Positions 60,522 to 64,000 of a stretch of DNA of 64,000 nucleotides are shown here, piece by piece; position 1 is the stretch's first letter; every line of letters starts with the position of its first letter. The stretch is from an uncultured Ruminobacter sp. (lineage in GTDB: Bacteria; Pseudomonadota; Gammaproteobacteria; Enterobacterales; Succinivibrionaceae): positions 1-64,000 of the forward strand of contig CACYPY010000006.1 of the NCBI GenBank assembly GCA_902776415.1, read 5' to 3'. The translations under genes and the position numbers were made by a program. The notes below the pieces were generated by a model. That model worked only from the letters and a program-made list of their open reading frames with translations. It was not told the origin of the DNA and searched no databases.

Positions 60522-62608
60522 CGCAAACTTCCCATTAATTGGGAATCCATGAGCAACATGTTTTATTTCCCAAAATTTTTGCGATCCCTTGTAACAAAAG
60601 GCTTGGATACTCCAGATTTCTGTTGACTTAAAAATTAAAACTTGGTATGATGTATTCCCATAAGGGGTTTCAAATTTCCAAGGTTTTAATTATGGGAAAA
60701 GTTGATAGAAATACGCATGATATGCCTGTTCCTGATTTTGCGTATACTGACCGCCATGACGGCCGTGTTTTCGTCAGAATCATTGACAGTAACGGAATGT
60801 ATCGCAAGAAAACTATCGGATACATGACAGTCAGTAATGCTGGCGGAGAACGGATGATCCCCAATCAGTATTTCATCGACAAATACCGTGATTTGTACAT
60901 GGAGTCCTACCCTGATGCGACTGTTCCGTTCCATGAGATAAGCATAGGGATGTATGCTCTGACTTTAGGGATTACAACTAATTCCGGATTGTATGACGAC
61001 CTCGTAAATGTTTACGGTCCGATCTTCGCAAATGGCATTTTGGACTATGCCATGTTCTCAATTATGCATCGCTGCAGCGCGACGCAGATTTTTGAAACGA
61101 GCATGGCCAGAGAAGTGCTGTTTGAGGACAAACTCCACTCTGATAACTGGTACTCTGATTTCTTTTCAAAGAAGCTAAACGAGGATAAGCATCATCAATT
61201 CCGGATAAAATGGGTGAACAGGCTGAAATCAAAAGGTCTGAAAAAGGTTTGGCTGGCTATAGACGGCTCCAACAATGATTGCGAGGCTCGAAGGACTTTC
61301 CTGACAAAGCACGGATTTCCGAAGTCTCACAATAAGAACAAAACCATTGTGGGCTATATGTATGCGGTTGATGCCAGCACAGGTCAGCCGGTAACCTATT
61401 TTGTTTACGATGGCAGCGTTCCGGACAGCCAGGCTTTTCAAAAAGTCGCAACATTTCTTGGAAGCTTTGATTTGGAAATAGAAGGGGTCATACTTGATCG
61501 CGGGTTTGCTGTGGAAAACGTCTTTAAGACCATTGAGGAGCACAAATGGAAATACGTGATCATGCTGCCTTCCGATACTCATGGGCATGTGCAAATGGCC
61601 CGGGAATTCGGTGAGACCATTCGCTGGAAATCCGAGTATATCATTGAGGATGATGCCCTTTTTGGGATCAGCGGAAACAAGAAGCTGTTCGGAATGCATG
61701 AACGCCGTTCCGATATTTGTTTGTACTATGACGGAGCCGGCGGAAGCATCAGGTCAATAAAACTCATTAAAAAAATTCAGGCCGCTGTGCGAAAGGCTAA
61801 ACTGGCTATATCCCAGCAAACAAAAGCTGCAATCCCCCAGGGACTTCAGAAGTACATTACCATTGACGGAGAAGGCCAGGAACGAAAGATTACTGTTCAT
61901 TATCAGGATTGGGATAAATCAATGGCTTCTCATGGGTTCTTTTCTCTGGCTGTATCTGAGGGAATTGATCCATCCCGGGCCAACAGACTTTACAGCATGA
62001 GAAATGTTTCTGAGATACAGTATTCGATCCTGAAATCACATGAGGGCGGTGGTGTATCAAGGGTTCACAGCACTGAAGGAATATACAGCAAGTTTGCCAC
62101 GGCATTTGTTGCAAGTCTGATCAGATACGAGATCGAAACGGCATGCCAGCAATTGGAGCTGGACACCAATCCGATGATCCAGAACATGGAGCAGGTGATC
62201 CTGCTGTATACAGCAGAGGCACAATACGAATCTGTAAGGAATCTGACTGCTGAAGCAAAAGCGTTACTTGGTAAATTCAGCATAGATCAGGATACTTTGG
62301 AACGATTGGCTATCAAGTTTAATGACAGAAGCAAAACAGACTCAAAAAATCCGGTCAGAGCTATCCCTGAAAGTGGCGCACCGGTTATTCGCAGTAATTC
62401 TCACATACATGGAAAACCTGCAGCCAAAAAAGAACACAAGGATTCAGATTCTTCGGATGACGGCGCCAAAAAAGAGAAATCGAAAGGTGGCAGACCAAAG
62501 GGAAAAAAGGATTCTAAACCACGAAAAGGACGTTCCGATAAGGGTAAGTCCAGAGGTAGCTACAAGAAAAATAAAAACTAAAAATTCCCAATTTTTAGGA
62601 AGTTTGCG
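60522..62608 (+). mobile_element. IS element of the IS4/IS1634 group, 2,087 bp
   Basis: The ends are inverted repeats: the left end reads CGCAAACTTCC, four bases, AATTGGGAA, and the right end read inward is CGCAAACTTCC, four other bases, AATTGGGAA. TATCC at 60517-60521 and 62609-62613 is a 5-bp target duplication. A single transposase gene fills the element. The identical duplications and intact gene suggest a recent insertion. Confidence 0.93.
60692..62581 (+). CDS. DDE transposase, IS4/IS1634 type
   Basis: A 629-residue transposase. The first catalytic Asp is probably in VWLAIDGSNND, the second in EGVILDRGFAVENV, and the Glu in YSMRNVSEIQYSILK, which fits the YREK signature (Y, 2, R, 3, E, 6, K) of the IS4 and IS1634 families exactly. 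The C-terminal 70 residues are very Lys/Ser/Gly-rich. ATG 60692 has AAGG 8 nt upstream; a longer frame from 60647 has no such site. No frameshift or stop is seen, so it looks active. The IS1634 family is my best guess from length and signature. Confidence 0.85.
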   Translation: MGKVDRNTHDMPVPDFAYTDRHDGRVFVRIIDSNGMYRKKTIGYMTVSNAGGERMIPNQYFIDKYRDLYMESYPDATVPFHEISIGMYALTLGITTNSGLYDDLVNVYGPIFANGILDYAMFSIMHRCSATQIFETSMAREVLFEDKLHSDNWYSDFFSKKLNEDKHHQFRIKWVNRLKSKGLKKVWLAIDGSNNDCEARRTFLTKHGFPKSHNKNKTIVGYMYAVDASTGQPVTYFVYDGSVPDSQAFQKVATFLGSFDLEIEGVILDRGFAVENVFKTIEEHKWKYVIMLPSDTHGHVQMAREFGETIRWKSEYIIEDDALFGISGNKKLFGMHERRSDICLYYDGAGGSIRSIKLIKKIQAAVRKAKLAISQQTKAAIPQGLQKYITIDGEGQERKITVHYQDWDKSMASHGFFSLAVSEGIDPSRANRLYSMRNVSEIQYSILKSHEGGGVSRVHSTEGIYSKFATAFVASLIRYEIETACQQLELDTNPMIQNMEQVILLYTAEAQYESVRNLTAEAKALLGKFSIDQDTLERLAIKFNDRSKTDSKNPVRAIPESGAPVIRSNSHIHGKPAAKKEHKDSDSSDDGAKKEKSKGGRPKGKKDSKPRKGRSDKGKSRGSYKKNKN

Positions 62609-63313
62609 TATCCAGTAAGTACCTTCAGACTGAGAAGAAACTCCGGCACCCTTCATAAGTAAAGCAACATCTACTGAGGAAGTGTTATCATCCCCTTCAA
62701 TCTCGGCAATCGCAATGTCAGCTCCTGAAGCTGCAAGTTTACCGTCATAGAATATATAAGCCTCATCGACTACAGGCTTGTCCTCAAGTCCCTCAACACT
62801 GACGCCGCATTCACTGGCAGCAACAAAAGAACCGAAGCCCTCTGAGGTGAGATAAAGACATGGCTTGTCCTGAGTGTAAACATTGCCGTCTCCGGTCTGC
62901 TTACCGTCACCATTATTGCTGACAATGACATTATAGCCTTCGATGGATGCAGGGGGCTGATACCAGTGAATCTGAGCAACACACTGTTCTACCAGATTTG
63001 CGGTAAACTCCTCACCAGGCCAGGCAGCATCGGGGCCAAGGATGTTACCTTCATCGTTCCAAATCCAGGCGGCAAGTCTGTCATAGAAATCTCCTCTTAC
63101 AATGAGAGTTCCCTGTGCCACAGAACATTCGGGCTTGAGTTCCACTGCAACATATACATGATCATTATCAACCCGGCCGGTATCCTGAATCCAGTTTTCA
63201 GTAGACGGGGTACCACCACCGCCGCCGCCACCGCCACCGCCACCGGCAGTCAGTGCAACTGAAAAAACGGCAGCGGAAACTGCCATTCCAAGTTTATTTC
63301 TTCTTATTGTCAT
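62609..63313 (-). pseudogene. pullulanase, N-terminal secretion and starch-binding part cut off by the IS element
   Basis: The first 235 residues of the broken pullulanase. A signal sequence (about 1-26, ending VALTA) is followed by 11 glycines where a lipobox Cys would be expected. Residues about 50-150 resemble a CBM26-type starch-binding module (AAWIWNDEGNI, DAAWPGEEF, SNNGDGKQTGD). At the IS edge the frame runs on for 54 residues into IS DNA and stops at 62444. The product might be exported but has no catalytic domain. Confidence 0.88.
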
Positions 63314-63534
63314 AATCGCTCACACTAAAATATAAATGATATACATACCCTGCCCGACAACAGCTGCAAATAACGGCACCCGCTGTTTTCTGTAAAAGGC
63401 TTCACACATTTTAAGACAAAGATATTTGTTCATAAAAACTGTTTTCCAAAACATTGACCGGCACGTGACCAAGATCAAACCGGCAAATCATCTTAAAAAT
63501 GCAGTTTCCGAATTCTGAAAAATCCGAATCCCCA
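63314..63534. other. control region upstream of the pullulanase gene
   Basis: About 220 bp holding the pullulanase promoter, which I cannot place with confidence. TGTGA with a partial second half overlaps the start region and is too weak to call a CRP site. AT-rich, no gene. Confidence 0.4.
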
Positions 63535-63564
63535 AAATAAAAAAGCACCCCATAAAGAGGTGCC
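63535..63564 (-). terminator. intrinsic terminator of the right-edge amylase gene
   Basis: On the minus strand GGCACC pairs with GGTGC across a short loop, then TTTTTTATT. It lies about 30 bp past the amylase stop. Confidence 0.8.
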
Positions 63565-63594
63565 ATTAAATTACTGTTACTTACCCGAGAACGC

Positions 63595-64000
63595 TTAGCG
63601 CTTAAGCTCGAGGAGGATCAGATCCTTGGTTCCGGAGAGGCTTACCTTGCCGCCGGAAACAGTGCCTGTAGCTCCTGAGTAGCCGTCCTGAAGCTCGGTG
63701 CCGTCCTCGAAGCAGCCGGAAACATCAACGCTGGAAGCGGAACCCACATGGATTACCACTGCATTGTCAATGCCCTGACCGTCGTTATAGGTACGGCAGA
63801 GAGAACCGTCGCTGAGTTCTGTCTGCTTGCCGGCGCCTACAGCCGGGTTACGGAAGCGGAACTGACCAACCTTCTGCCAGTGAGCCAGGGAGGCATCAGA
63901 GGAGAACGAGGTGCTCAGAGTATCAACATTGGCTGCCCACTGAGCCTGACTGGAAATGTCAGACGGGAAGTTCATGTCGGAACGGGTTCCGTGCTCGGCA
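63595..64000 (-). CDS. alpha-amylase (GH13), C-terminal part, continues beyond the window
   Basis: The frame is open to the window edge (AEHGTRSDMNFPSD) and shows the last 135 residues. RSDMN matches RSDMNWADL after the barrel of the MalS-like amylase at 33440, so this is the end of a GH13 barrel plus a C-terminal beta domain. That domain contains DGTELQDGYSGATGTVSGGK, closely like a domain near the N-terminus of the MalS-like protein. The start, signal and catalytic residues lie outside. It is probably exported. Confidence 0.85.
   Translation of the reverse strand, partial: AEHGTRSDMNFPSDISSQAQWAANVDTLSTSFSSDASLAHWQKVGQFRFRNPAVGAGKQTELSDGSLCRTYNDGQGIDNAVVIHVGSASSVDVSGCFEDGTELQDGYSGATGTVSGGKVSLSGTKDLILLELKR

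Noticed and set aside
60500-60545. Two independent genes either side of the IS (a short binding protein and a cytoplasmic pullulanase)
   Set aside because: The exact target duplication and the in-frame join show that they are halves of one gene.

Overview
The window reads as chromosomal DNA of a motile gammaproteobacterium that uses starch. Gene order matches known gammaproteobacterial blocks: rpoE-rseABC-lepA-lepB-rnc-era-recO, rlmD divergent from barA, pilT/pilU divergent from yggS-proC-yggT-yggU, parC-plsC, S10-spc-alpha ribosomal operons, and argE divergent from argCBFGH. The secreted starch enzymes and the duplicated RNA polymerase alpha gene make me think of the Succinivibrionaceae (rumen/gut Aeromonadales). 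That placement is inference, not proven by the sequence.

Layout. 1-1640: a decayed accessory end with a short direct repeat and an hsdM (type I restriction-modification methyltransferase) remnant. 1642-6188: rlmD and barA. 6290-14559, minus strand: sigma-E and its regulators followed by lepA, lepB, rnc, era and a tail-extended recO. 14845-19369, plus strand: a polytopic membrane protein of O-antigen ligase/PglL type, ribA and nadB. 20284-21318: a lone flagellin gene with a good sigma-28 promoter. 21728-23649: a FecCD-type permease and a broken partner ATPase. 23778-28701: pilus retraction ATPases and the yggS-proC-yggT-yggU operon. 28719-31895: plsC and parC. 32046-33358: a YkuD-type transpeptidase and an acidic unknown protein. 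33440-35596: a MalS-like lipoprotein alpha-amylase.

35913-50847, minus strand: the full S10, spc and alpha ribosomal protein clusters including secY. The unusual point is two intact, clearly different rpoA genes, one on each side of rplQ. The second copy lies beyond the rplQ terminator with its own likely promoter. At the S10/spc, spc/alpha and rplQ/rpoA2 junctions I see two tandem intrinsic-terminator-like hairpins with a promoter-like sequence in or just after them, which suggests deliberately insulated transcription units.

51272-58222: arginine biosynthesis argCBFGH (minus) and argE (plus), sharing a control region with two near-perfect ARG boxes spaced 21 bp centre to centre. 58405-63313: a large secreted pullulanase gene cut by a 2,087-bp IS element of IS4/IS1634 type, with matching inverted repeats and a 5-bp target duplication (TATCC); removing the IS and one TATCC restores one frame of 938 residues. 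The right edge holds the C-terminal end of another GH13 alpha-amylase. With the MalS homologue this makes three extracellular starch-active enzymes, one currently broken.
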